This document shows, in pieces, positions 1 through 6,242 of a stretch of 16,073 nt of DNA (the stretch's first letter is position 1; the number at the start of each line of letters is the position of its first letter). Source of the DNA: an uncultured Bacteroides sp. GTDB lineage: Bacteria > Bacteroidota > Bacteroidia > Bacteroidales > UBA11471. Made by a program: the position numbers and the translations under genes. The notes below the pieces were generated by a model. That model was not told where the DNA came from, searched no databases, and saw only the letters and a program-made list of their open reading frames with translations. The stretch is from the NCBI GenBank assembly GCA_905210875.1, contig CAJLYN010000029.1, positions 1-16,073 of the forward strand, in the 5' to 3' direction.

Positions 1-1
1 T

Positions 2-136
2 TGTCTGCGCATGGCGCGCCGTTATATCGAAAACGGCCTGCTCGATGTCTCGGGCGGCCATCTGAAATTGACCCGTCGGGGGGTGTTTGTCTCCGATGGT
101 GTGATGGCCGACCTTCTGTTTGTCGGCGATGAGTAG
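2..136 (+). CDS. hemW: HemW-like radical SAM protein, C-terminal end (partial)
   Basis: The open frame enters from the left edge and stops at TAG (134-136), leaving 44 visible residues. The tail reads RRYIENGLLD near its start, then LKLTRRGVFVSDGVMADLLF near its end. This is the usual ending of HemW/coproporphyrinogen-oxidase-like proteins: a winged-helix-type tail with a 'LTxxGxxxSDxIxxDL' pattern. HemW is a radical SAM protein thought to be a heme chaperone; the radical SAM core lies outside the window, so the assignment rests only on the tail. It converges with the next gene, with 35 bases between the two stop codons and no obvious terminator there. Confidence 0.7.
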   Translation, partial: CLRMARRYIENGLLDVSGGHLKLTRRGVFVSDGVMADLLFVGDE

Positions 137-171
137 CTGTTCTTTTTTCTTGACAGGCAGAGTGTCGGGGC

Positions 172-855
172 TTACAGATTGAATTTTACGCCTACACCCA
201 CCGACGAGTATAGTTGTTTCTTTACGGTGAGCCGTTCGGCACGCAGTTTCATTTCCAGTGTGATAAGTTTGCAGATATCGTAAGTGGTGCCCGCTTCATA
301 ACGTATGCGTTCGATACCTACGGTCTTGGTGGCGTTCATGCTGTTCATGCCTTCAAAAATCTCCATGGAAGCGAAAGGTTTCCACGGGTTTCCTTTGGCG
401 ATGGTCCCCACCACCTTTATTTGGTTGCGCCATTTGTTGTTGGGAATACCGGCCTTGTGGGTCTGTTCAAATTTGGAACAGAGTGAAAAGTTGAGGTGGG
501 GCGTGGCGTAGCTGCCGTTGAGCCCTACCTGGTAGCGGTGTTGGTGCACATCTTTCTTGCCCGTGCTGCTCTCTTGGTTGAAGTAGGCGTAGTAGGCCAT
601 GACTTTGAGGTACTTGGGTACTAGCGTGTAGGTGAGGGTTACCGCGGGCATGAAACGTTCGTAGCCGCAGAAGTTGTCGTTGAGCCACAGGTCGGCCTGC
701 ACCAGCACATTCAGGTCGGGGCAGATGTTTTTGCTGGCGCTGACGTAGATAATGGCTCCGTAATCGAAATCGTAGAGATAATCTTTGGCTCCTGCCGGCA
801 AGGAGAGCAGTAGTCCCGTAAGTGCCAGAAGCGGAAGACGCAACAGTTTTTTCAT
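172..855 (-). CDS. DUF2490-like outer-membrane protein
   Basis: This is a 227-residue protein with a clear signal peptide: MKK, a leucine-rich core, and a probable signal peptidase I site after PAGA (about residue 23). The mature part consists of alternating polar and hydrophobic stretches rich in Tyr, Phe and Arg (for example HRYQVGLNGSY and WRNQIKVVG), ending in a short strand GVGVKFNL. That is the look of a small outer-membrane beta-barrel, and the pattern best recalls DUF2490 proteins of Bacteroidetes, whose function is unknown. It starts 15 bases after the rlmH stop on the same strand, so the two are probably co-transcribed. I see no promoter of its own. The family call is by resemblance; outer-membrane location is more certain than the family. 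Confidence 0.75.
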   Translation of the reverse strand: MKKLLRLPLLALTGLLLSLPAGAKDYLYDFDYGAIIYVSASKNICPDLNVLVQADLWLNDNFCGYERFMPAVTLTYTLVPKYLKVMAYYAYFNQESSTGKKDVHQHRYQVGLNGSYATPHLNFSLCSKFEQTHKAGIPNNKWRNQIKVVGTIAKGNPWKPFASMEIFEGMNSMNATKTVGIERIRYEAGTTYDICKLITLEMKLRAERLTVKKQLYSSVGVGVKFNL

Positions 856-870
856 GTGTCGTGTGTTTTG

Positions 871-1344
871 TTATTCGTGATGATAAGGTTCGTGATTCAA
901 AATAGTAAAGGCCCGGTAGAGTTGTTCGGTAAAAAGAAGTCGTATCATCTGGTGCGAAAAGGTCATCTTGGAGAGCGATATTTTCTCCCGGGCCGCATCG
1001 TAGACACGTTGTGAAAAGCCGTAGGGGCCGCCGATGGCAAAGACCAGTCGCCGGGGCACGGTGTGCATCTTCTTGTCGATGTAGTCGGCAAACTGCATTG
1101 AGCTGAATTCCCGGCCGTGTTCGTCGAGAAGCACGAGTGTGTCGCCTTCGCGCAAGACTTTGAGTATGAGTTCGCCCTCCCGCTCTTTCTGTTGTTCGAT
1201 GCTCAGGCTTTTGGCATTTTTCAGGTCGGGTATCACCACCATGTCAAACGGTATGTAATGTTTGATTCTTTGGCAGTATTCGGTGATACCGTCGGCAAAA
1301 CCCGATTGTACGGTTTTCCCGACAACTAAAAAATCTATTTTCAT
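871..1344 (-). CDS. rlmH: 23S rRNA (pseudouridine1915-N3)-methyltransferase
   Basis: This is a 157-residue SPOUT-class methyltransferase, the usual length for RlmH, which methylates N3 of pseudouridine 1915 in helix 69 of 23S rRNA on assembled ribosomes. It opens with MKIDFLVVGKT, typical of the family. The SAM-binding knot is seen as FAIGGPYGF (about 102-110) and SLSKMTFSHQMIRLLFTEQL (123-142), and the protein ends HEPYHHE, the family's His-rich tail. The frame stays open upstream to an ATG at 1476, but that extension does not resemble RlmH and reaches beyond the promoter at 1424-1455. The start at 1344 is also preceded by AAGGAGAG, a good ribosome binding site. The DUF2490-like gene follows after 15 bases. 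Confidence 0.95.
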   Translation of the reverse strand: MKIDFLVVGKTVQSGFADGITEYCQRIKHYIPFDMVVIPDLKNAKSLSIEQQKEREGELILKVLREGDTLVLLDEHGREFSSMQFADYIDKKMHTVPRRLVFAIGGPYGFSQRVYDAAREKISLSKMTFSHQMIRLLFTEQLYRAFTILNHEPYHHE

Positions 1345-1423
1345 ATCTCTCCTTACAGCTTTTTTGCGTACATTTGCCTGCCTCGAGAAAGTTTGTTCCC
1401 CGAAGCACTTGCCGACTGGGCTG

Positions 1424-1455
1424 CAAAGATAGTGAAAGGCGAGAGCAGAGGCAAG
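1424..1455 (-). promoter_or_regulatory. Bacteroidetes-type promoter of rlmH
   Basis: On the minus strand a perfect -7 element TATCTTTG (1431-1424) lies 20 bases after CTTG (1455-1452), a near match to the TTTG -33 element. Transcription would start near 1417, giving a leader of about 70 bases before the ATG at 1344. This supports the shorter RlmH start. Confidence 0.65.
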
Positions 1456-1477
1456 GAGAAAACGAAGTTTTCGCACG

Positions 1478-1510
1478 TTGGCTATGCCGGAGCCTCCGCC
1501 TCTATTTTTG
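1478..1510 (+). promoter_or_regulatory. possible promoter of nadC-yigZ
   Basis: TTG (1478-1480) is followed after 22 bases by TATTTTTG (1503-1510), which matches TAnnTTTG. The spacer is at the long end of what is usual, so the -33 part is doubtful. It is the best plus-strand match before nadC. Confidence 0.35.
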
Positions 1511-1676
1511 ACAAGCCAAGTGAAGGTGCGTGTAAAATGCCCGAACTTGTTGAGATTTTTAGCAAGCAGACCCTTGTCTGATGTGAAATTATAAGGATTG
1601 TTTTACCCTTTTTCTCTCCTTAGGGAACAGAGAAATTTTTAGAAACTGAAAATAAAGACATAAAAAATAAGAACCT

Positions 1677-2525
1677 ATGAAAACTCCCGACCAACTGATT
1701 GACGACCTGATTGCGCTGGCTTTTGCCGAGGATATCGGCGACGGCGACCATACCACCCTCTGCTGTATCCCTGCCGATGAGATGGGGCGCTCCAAGCTCC
1801 TTGTCAAGGAAGAGGGTATCTTGGCGGGGGTAGACATAGCCCGCCGTGTTTTTGCCGCTTTCGATCCGACACTCTCGATGGAGGTCTTCATCGAGGACGG
1901 TACGCCTGTGAAGCCCGGCGATGTGGCCTTTATCGTGAGCGGTAAGGTGCAGTCGCTTTTGCAGACCGAGCGTCTCATGCTCAACATCATGCAGCGCATG
2001 AGCGGTATCGCTACCGTCACCCATCGCTATATGGAGCGTCTCAAAGGGCTGCATACCCGTGTGCTCGATACCCGCAAGACCACACCCGGCATGCGTATTC
2101 TCGAAAAAGAGGCTGTGCGCATCGGTGGCGGAGTGAACCACCGTATCGGCCTGTTCGACATGATACTGCTCAAAGACAATCATATTGATTTTGCCGGTGG
2201 CATCGAGGCCGCCATCACCCGGTGTCATAAATACCTCGAAGAAAAAGGTAAGAATCTCAAAATCGAAATCGAGGTGCGCAATCTCGACGAGTTGGAACAG
2301 GTGTTGCGAGTAGGAGGGGTCGACCGCATCATGCTCGACAACTTCACCCCCGAACTCACCCGTGAGGCGGTGCGTCGCATCGGTGGCCGTTACGAGACCG
2401 AGTCGTCGGGAGGCATTACCCTCGACACTATTCGCGATTATGCCGAGTGCGGCGTCGATTTTGTTTCGGTAGGAGCGCTCACCCATTCGGTCAAGGGGCT
2501 CGACATGAGTTTCAAGGCCTGTTGA
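1677..2525 (+). CDS. nadC: Nicotinate-nucleotide pyrophosphorylase (quinolinate phosphoribosyltransferase)
   Basis: This 282-residue protein makes nicotinate mononucleotide from quinolinate and PRPP, with loss of CO2, the third step of de novo NAD synthesis in the cytosol. Family motifs appear in order: TERLMLNIMQRMSGIAT (97-113), DTRKTTPGMR (131-140), GGGVNHRIGL (150-159), LKDNH (165-169), EIEVRN (197-202), IMLDNF (218-223) and SGGIT (244-248). These carry the Arg, Lys and His residues that bind quinolinate and the acidic residues that bind PRPP-Mg. Length is normal and the barrel is complete. The ATG at 1677 has no strong Shine-Dalgarno sequence. The yigZ-family gene begins 28 bases downstream on the same strand, so they probably share a transcript. 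The usual partners nadA and nadB are not in the window. Confidence 0.96.
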   Translation: MKTPDQLIDDLIALAFAEDIGDGDHTTLCCIPADEMGRSKLLVKEEGILAGVDIARRVFAAFDPTLSMEVFIEDGTPVKPGDVAFIVSGKVQSLLQTERLMLNIMQRMSGIATVTHRYMERLKGLHTRVLDTRKTTPGMRILEKEAVRIGGGVNHRIGLFDMILLKDNHIDFAGGIEAAITRCHKYLEEKGKNLKIEIEVRNLDELEQVLRVGGVDRIMLDNFTPELTREAVRRIGGRYETESSGGITLDTIRDYAECGVDFVSVGALTHSVKGLDMSFKAC

Positions 2526-2553
2526 TTGTAGTACACTGTAATGTCCGAGCCCG

Positions 2554-3168
2554 ATGGCCGACGATACTTACCTCACCGTAGCCCGCCTTTCCGAGGGACT
2601 TTACAAGGAGAAGATGAGCAAGTTCATCTCCTTTGCCGTGCCTGTGTCGACGATCGATGAGGTGAAAGAGGCTTTGGCCCGTTACCAAAAAGAGTACTAC
2701 GATGCCCGCCATGTGTGCTGGGCCTATATGCTGGGGGCTGCTCGTACCGAGTTCAGGGCCAATGACAACGGGGAGCCTTCGGGTACGGCCGGGAAACCCA
2801 TCTTGGGGCAGATAAACTCTTTTGGCCTCACCAACGTACTCATCGTCGTCGTGCGCTATTTCGGAGGCATCAAGCTCGGGACCAGCGGCCTTATCGAGGC
2901 TTATCGCGCTGCGGCTGCCGAGGCCATACGCGCCAACGAAATTATCGAGTGTCTCGTCGAGGACGATGTGCGCATATTTTTTGAATACCCCTTTATGAAC
3001 GATGTGATGCGCATTGTCAAGGAAGAGAATGTTGCCATCATCTCCCAGTATTTCGACCTCGATTGCGACATGACCCTGCGTCAGCGCCGCACCATGTTGC
3101 CCCGTCTGCGTGAGCGGCTCTCCAAGGTAGAGTCGTTGCGTTTTGCCGAGCAAGGGCCGATGAGATGA
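2554..3168 (+). CDS. YigZ/IMPACT family protein (UPF0029)
   Basis: This 204-residue protein matches YigZ. The IMPACT N-terminal domain spans about residues 10-120, with the signature ANDNGEPSGTAGKPIL (69-84) and VVVVRYFGGIKLGTSGLIEAY (97-117, with slight variation). A DUF1949-like ferredoxin-fold C-terminal domain follows, about 135-195. In eukaryotes IMPACT modulates GCN2-linked translation control; the bacterial role is not settled, though binding to RNA or ribosomes has been suggested. It lies 28 bases after nadC and is probably co-transcribed. The last 88 bases overlap, tail to tail, the minus-strand lipoprotein gene. The final residues EQGPMR may be a new end created at that junction. 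Confidence 0.9.
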   Translation: MADDTYLTVARLSEGLYKEKMSKFISFAVPVSTIDEVKEALARYQKEYYDARHVCWAYMLGAARTEFRANDNGEPSGTAGKPILGQINSFGLTNVLIVVVRYFGGIKLGTSGLIEAYRAAAAEAIRANEIIECLVEDDVRIFFEYPFMNDVMRIVKEENVAIISQYFDLDCDMTLRQRRTMLPRLRERLSKVESLRFAEQGPMR

Positions 3169-3866
3169 AAAGTGTCATCACCTTTGATGGTGAGCACGAG
3201 GCGTCCCGGCTCGGCGAAGAAATCTTTGATGTATGCGCGGCCGTTTATCCACTCGTCGTTGAAACAGAGCCCGTAGGCCGTGCAGGTGTCGGTTCGTAAC
3301 CGATAGGAGAACTTCCCGTTGCGCACGGGAATGACGATGTTTCCTTTTGATGCGTATCGGTTGAATACCTCTTCGGGGCTATTGAGCAAGATGGCCGTGC
3401 TTTGGGGACGGCCGGTGACCGACCCTTCGATGAGGCATTCGATTTTGGCCGGTTTCTTTCGAGGAGAGAGGCTGATGCCGAGGAGTTGCCACTCTTCGCT
3501 TTCGATGAAGTCGATTTGTTCTTCGTCGTCGGCCAATGGTTCGAAAAACAGGGAGACGGCGGTGAGTCCTGTCGAATCGGATTGGATTTTCTTCCCTGTC
3601 TCGACGCCTTCGGTTCGGGTGAGGGCATATTTCCGTTCCCCTTTCGAGTTTTGCAAATGCGTCTCGGGCGATAGGGAGAATCGACCTCCCGGCAGGCAGC
3701 ATACGGTTAGGTCGAGGCGCGTTGCCTCGGGTGTGCACACGATGCGTTCGAGGACCAGATTATTTGTGGAGAGATTGTGGGTTATCTCGGGCTGTTCGAG
3801 GGTCAGACAGCGGTTGCAGGCTGTTGCCAGCAAACACAGTAATAGAAGCAGACAGGTCTTTTTCAT
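3081..3866 (-). CDS. Truncated TlpA/DUF4369-type lipoprotein lacking its thioredoxin domain
   Basis: This 261-residue protein starts at MKKTCLLLLL; an upstream in-frame ATG (3905) would put 13 poorly fitting residues before the signal peptide. The lipobox LATAC puts the lipidated Cys at residue 17. Residues about 35-135 (LVLERIVCTPEATRLDL through FFEPLADDEEQIDFIES) resemble the N-terminal domain of many Bacteroidales TlpA-like lipoproteins. Residues 140-236 (IECLIEGSV through FHLIG) resemble a DUF4369-like beta domain. In relatives this is normally followed by a PLN.. linker and a C-terminal thioredoxin fold with CxxC; here neither exists. From about residue 233 the frame is simply the antisense of the yigZ 3' end and becomes Arg/Ser-rich (SRSRRRGNMVRR). 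I infer a 3' deletion. Whether the remnant is expressed is unknown. Confidence 0.65.
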   Translation of the reverse strand: MKKTCLLLLLCLLATACNRCLTLEQPEITHNLSTNNLVLERIVCTPEATRLDLTVCCLPGGRFSLSPETHLQNSKGERKYALTRTEGVETGKKIQSDSTGLTAVSLFFEPLADDEEQIDFIESEEWQLLGISLSPRKKPAKIECLIEGSVTGRPQSTAILLNSPEEVFNRYASKGNIVIPVRNGKFSYRLRTDTCTAYGLCFNDEWINGRAYIKDFFAEPGRLVLTIKGDDTFHLIGPCSAKRNDSTLESRSRRRGNMVRR

Positions 3867-3902
3867 GGGGTTTGTAAGTAGAGGTTTTTTCTCTCTTAGT
3901 CG

Positions 3903-3910
3903 CAAAAGTA
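3903..3910 (-). promoter_or_regulatory. possible -7 promoter element of the truncated lipoprotein gene
   Basis: The minus strand reads TACTTTTG (3910-3903), matching TAnnTTTG, 36 bases before the ATG at 3866. No TTTG is present at the expected upstream distance, so only half of the promoter is supported. Confidence 0.35.
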
Positions 3911-3961
3911 AGAAAAAGGTTACAGTTTCCCCGCTTTATTTTTTGCGTTGGTTTGGAGTTT

Positions 3962-4020
3962 TTGTCATTTCCCGGCTTTTTGCCATGCGGGAGGATTCCC
4001 CGTCAAGCGGGGAATGACAA
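3962..4020. repeat. small palindromic repeat element (REP/MITE-like)
   Basis: The 59-base segment is bounded by imperfect inverted ends: TTGTCATTTCCC (3962-3973) and GGGAATGACAA (4010-4020). Inside its right half is a perfect 8-base stem, ATTCCCCG (3995-4002) with CGGGGAAT (4008-4015), loop TCAAG. The left half has a weaker CCCG/CGGG pairing (3971-3974 and 3988-3991). The GTCATTCCC...GGGAATGAC look is that of short dispersed palindromic repeats seen in many bacterial genomes. Only one copy lies in this window, so its dispersed nature is inference. Confidence 0.55.
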
Positions 4021-4372
4021 GGACAGCGGGAAAATGCAAAGAACAGCGGGGGAGTGGTGGAGCAGCGAGCAAAAGCAAAAGACCGTAACCTTCCTGTCTT
4101 TTTCTTTCAGTCTTTTGTGCTGTTTTACAAGAGATATTTCATTTCATTCATAAATTCACTATTGTTTTCCTTTAATGTAAAAAGTATGGGATTTAGTGAG
4201 AAGCGGCAGGAAATATTCAGTCAAGGAGGAACGTGTTGCCCAAGCCTATTTAAAAAAGGTAAATTATTATCATATAGGATTCGAAATTGCCTTTCCTATC
4301 CCCATTGCATTTTGTTTCTCTTCGCCGATTCATGTGCTTATGATTCTTTAAATTAAAAATCCTAAAAAATAT

Positions 4373-4402
4373 TTTGTAGACATAATATTATTTATATCAT
4401 TG
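4373..4402 (+). promoter_or_regulatory. promoter of the YD-repeat lipoprotein gene
   Basis: TTTG (4373-4376), an 18-base spacer and TATCATTG (4395-4402, one mismatch to TAnnTTTG) form a well-spaced Bacteroidetes promoter. Transcription would begin about 10 bases before the ATG at 4420, a very short leader. Confidence 0.6.
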
Positions 4403-4419
4403 CACATGAATTTATATGA

Positions 4420-5466
4420 ATGAAAACAATACGATTTATATCTTTATTACTTATGGTTGCTTTCCTGCCGGCTTGCGACAAAAGTGATGATAATAGCGGT
4501 GCACCGAATGAAAATGTCACTGTTGATTATTCGAAAGTCAAGTCGCGGGTTACAGTTGATGTGGCAACAGGTGATGAGACGAAAGAGTTTTACTCTTTCG
4601 ATGCTGATGGAAAACAAACCGGTTATGAAAAGTACGTCAATGACAATAGAGTCAGATTATATACCAATTATCGTTATGGAGACAAATCGTTGAAATATGA
4701 TTGGTATGAAGGGGCGTACACTTATGAGGTGGCTTATGTTTTTTATAATGATGACTATGATACCTTGAAATATATATCCAAAACAATCACCAATGTCATA
4801 AATGGAAAGAAAGGATGGACGGCTTATGAGTACGATTCAATAGGCCGTCCGACTTGGTATGAGAGACATGATTTGCATAATTATAATAATATTATTTACA
4901 GTTATCCTGCTTTTTTTGAGTATTTAGGATATTGGGTGAATTACTATGGTCAATATAATTTAGATAAATTTGATTGCCTCTATAACGGTCTGACATTGAT
5001 TATAGAACCGCAGTCAAACAGATATGATGTGGAGAGTTCCGAATGGTACGTTTGCGCGGATTCGACGATAGATGCGTGGAGCGCTGTGGATCGTGCCCTT
5101 TTGATATCGATGTTGAAGAGAAAACCCAAAAGCGTTATTCGGTTCTATGACGAAACGTTCACAAAAATCCTCTCTGTGGAATACTATGAAAATGGGAAGA
5201 AGAAGGGTGGTTTCCAAAATGAATTCGACCTGAAAGGGAATCCGATTAAATATGAATATAGAACAAAAGATGGCTATACTCGTTCCCACTACTATACCTA
5301 TGATGTAGATGGCAGGCTTATCGGATATGATTATCGTTATGGAAGTATCTTGATACGAAGAAGTAATTGCGTTTACGAAGGAGATAAGTTGACGTATGAT
5401 GAGAACAAATATAACTCCGATAGCGGAGAGAAGGTTTTTGAGAGGAAAGTGATTGAAACATATTGA
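4420..5466 (+). CDS. Lipoprotein with YD-like repeats, function unknown
   Basis: This 348-residue protein has a lipoprotein signal peptide (MKTIRFISLLLMVAFLPAC; lipidated Cys19) followed by an acidic, disordered-looking linker (DKSDDNSGAPNEN), typical of surface-exposed Bacteroidetes lipoproteins. The mature part is rich in Tyr and Asp. It carries at least four short segments of the YD/RHS-like type: FYSFDADGKQTGYEK (57-71), YEYDSIGRPTWYE (136-148), NEFDLKGNPIKYEY (267-280) and YTYDVDGRLIGYDY (292-305). These suggest a repetitive beta-strand structure. I recognise no enzyme motif. The gene is much more AT-rich than the flanking core genes, which suggests horizontal origin. A glycosylase gene follows 28 bases later on the same strand and may be co-transcribed. 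Confidence 0.8.
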   Translation: MKTIRFISLLLMVAFLPACDKSDDNSGAPNENVTVDYSKVKSRVTVDVATGDETKEFYSFDADGKQTGYEKYVNDNRVRLYTNYRYGDKSLKYDWYEGAYTYEVAYVFYNDDYDTLKYISKTITNVINGKKGWTAYEYDSIGRPTWYERHDLHNYNNIIYSYPAFFEYLGYWVNYYGQYNLDKFDCLYNGLTLIIEPQSNRYDVESSEWYVCADSTIDAWSAVDRALLISMLKRKPKSVIRFYDETFTKILSVEYYENGKKKGGFQNEFDLKGNPIKYEYRTKDGYTRSHYYTYDVDGRLIGYDYRYGSILIRRSNCVYEGDKLTYDENKYNSDSGEKVFERKVIETY

Positions 5467-5494
5467 TTGTTTGTCTTTTTTCAGATATTGACGA

Positions 5495-6007
5495 ATGTGC
5501 GCTTTTATGAAAAAACAAGTCCCACTTTTACATAAAAATACTTTGCCGCCATTAGTGGACGAAAGTCCCGAAATACTCATTTTGGGCACGTTGCCCGGTG
5601 ATAAGTCGTTGCTTCATCGGGAATATTACCGAAACAGGAGAAACAGGTTTTGGGAAGTATTTGCTTCGTTAATCTGTGAGTCGTTCGATTCGTATGCCGA
5701 TAAGGCACATGCTTTGACCATGAGGCGCATTGCTTTGTGGACTGTGCTTGAATCGGCTGAAAGAGAAGGTTCGACAAATCGGAAGTTGCACCATGTGAAG
5801 CCGAATGACATACTGGGTTTCTTTCAAAAATACCAGACCATCGATACCATCGTTTTTAATGGCCGGGATGCTGAAAAATATTTCTTAAAGTATTTTGGCT
5901 CCTCTTTACCGCGGGTACGCCGGGTGGTTAAGCCGAGTACAAGTTCTACAAATACGCATGAGACAGTAGAGTCGTTACGCGCTAAGTGGAAAGAAATATT
6001 CAAATAG
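5495..6007 (+). CDS. DNA-deoxyinosine glycosylase (uracil-DNA glycosylase superfamily)
   Basis: This 170-residue protein has the layout of the hypoxanthine-DNA glycosylase branch (family 6) of the UDG superfamily, which excises deaminated adenine from DNA to start base-excision repair. Motif 1 is ILILGTLPGDKSLLHREYY (27-45), and RNRRNRFW (46-53) holds the Asn (probably N50) that I recall as catalytic in this branch. IVFNGRDAEKYF (119-130) is the core strand and helix, and the C-terminal VKPSTSSTN (145-153) is motif 2, usually PSTSPA, so the Pro/Ala end is altered. The ATG at 5495 gives MCAFMKK; the ATG at 5507 would also serve. The gene is AT-rich like its upstream neighbour and ends just before a strong terminator. 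Mug-type glycosylases are the main alternative. Confidence 0.85.
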   Translation: MCAFMKKQVPLLHKNTLPPLVDESPEILILGTLPGDKSLLHREYYRNRRNRFWEVFASLICESFDSYADKAHALTMRRIALWTVLESAEREGSTNRKLHHVKPNDILGFFQKYQTIDTIVFNGRDAEKYFLKYFGSSLPRVRRVVKPSTSSTNTHETVESLRAKWKEIFK

Positions 6008-6034
6008 ATAAATTGTAGTCTTCTTTATTTCTGT

Positions 6035-6080
6035 CCCGCACGAGCATTTGTTTTTAAGAGCTTGTGCGGGATTTTGTCTG
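6035..6080 (+). terminator. Rho-independent terminator after the glycosylase gene
   Basis: CCCGCACGAGC (6035-6045) pairs with GCTTGTGCGGG (6060-6070), an 11-base stem with one G-U pair and a 14-base loop, followed by ATTTTGTCTG. It lies 27 bases after the stop at 6007. Confidence 0.75.
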
Positions 6081-6242
6081 TCTATATTCCCAATATGTGT
6101 AGAACCTTTCACTTGGCATCTCCAATAAAGTCGTGAGATCTTATATAGGTTCGTTTGGTAGGTCGTTCATTCGCTATGGCCGGCAGATATGTCTGTCACA
6201 CCGGGCAAAGGCGAATGTCAGATAAAGAATCAAGAAATACTG

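Larger units (their letters stand above)
1345..1676. other. Divergent intergenic region rlmH / nadC
   Basis: This 332-base gap separates the divergent rlmH and nadC genes. It holds the rlmH promoter and a weaker candidate for nadC, with a leader of about 160 bases before nadC. Open frames across it (such as 62 codons at 1393-1581) look like no protein I know. I saw no riboswitch fold or NadR/NiaR-type operator, though a long leader before an NAD-synthesis gene could carry one that the eye misses. Confidence 0.5.
3867..4419. other. 553-base intergenic region at the edge of the AT-rich segment
   Basis: This region contains a -7 element for the leftward gene (3903-3910), a small palindromic repeat element (3962-4020), two copies of ACAGCGGG 20 bases apart (4023-4030 and 4043-4050), and a promoter for the rightward lipoprotein gene (4373-4402). 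Base composition shifts sharply from GC-rich to AT-rich around 4060-4180. Short open frames in it are low-complexity and look like no known protein. Confidence 0.5.

Noticed and set aside
1345..1476. A 44-residue N-terminal extension of RlmH with a signal-peptide look
   Set aside because: RlmH starts at MKIDFLVVGKT in the family, the 1344 start has a good ribosome binding site, and a promoter at 1424-1455 falls inside the extension.
1620..2486. A 288-codon minus-strand frame opposite nadC
   Set aside because: nadC has all family motifs on the plus strand; the reverse translation resembles nothing known.
4023..4050. Two ACAGCGGG copies 20 bases apart, considered as the start of a CRISPR or tandem array
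   Set aside because: There are only two copies of 8 bases and no further units, so there is no array.
4054..4356. A 100-codon plus-strand frame before the YD-repeat lipoprotein gene
   Set aside because: It is AT-rich, low-complexity, and lacks a promoter, a ribosome binding site or a recognisable motif. It probably arises by chance.
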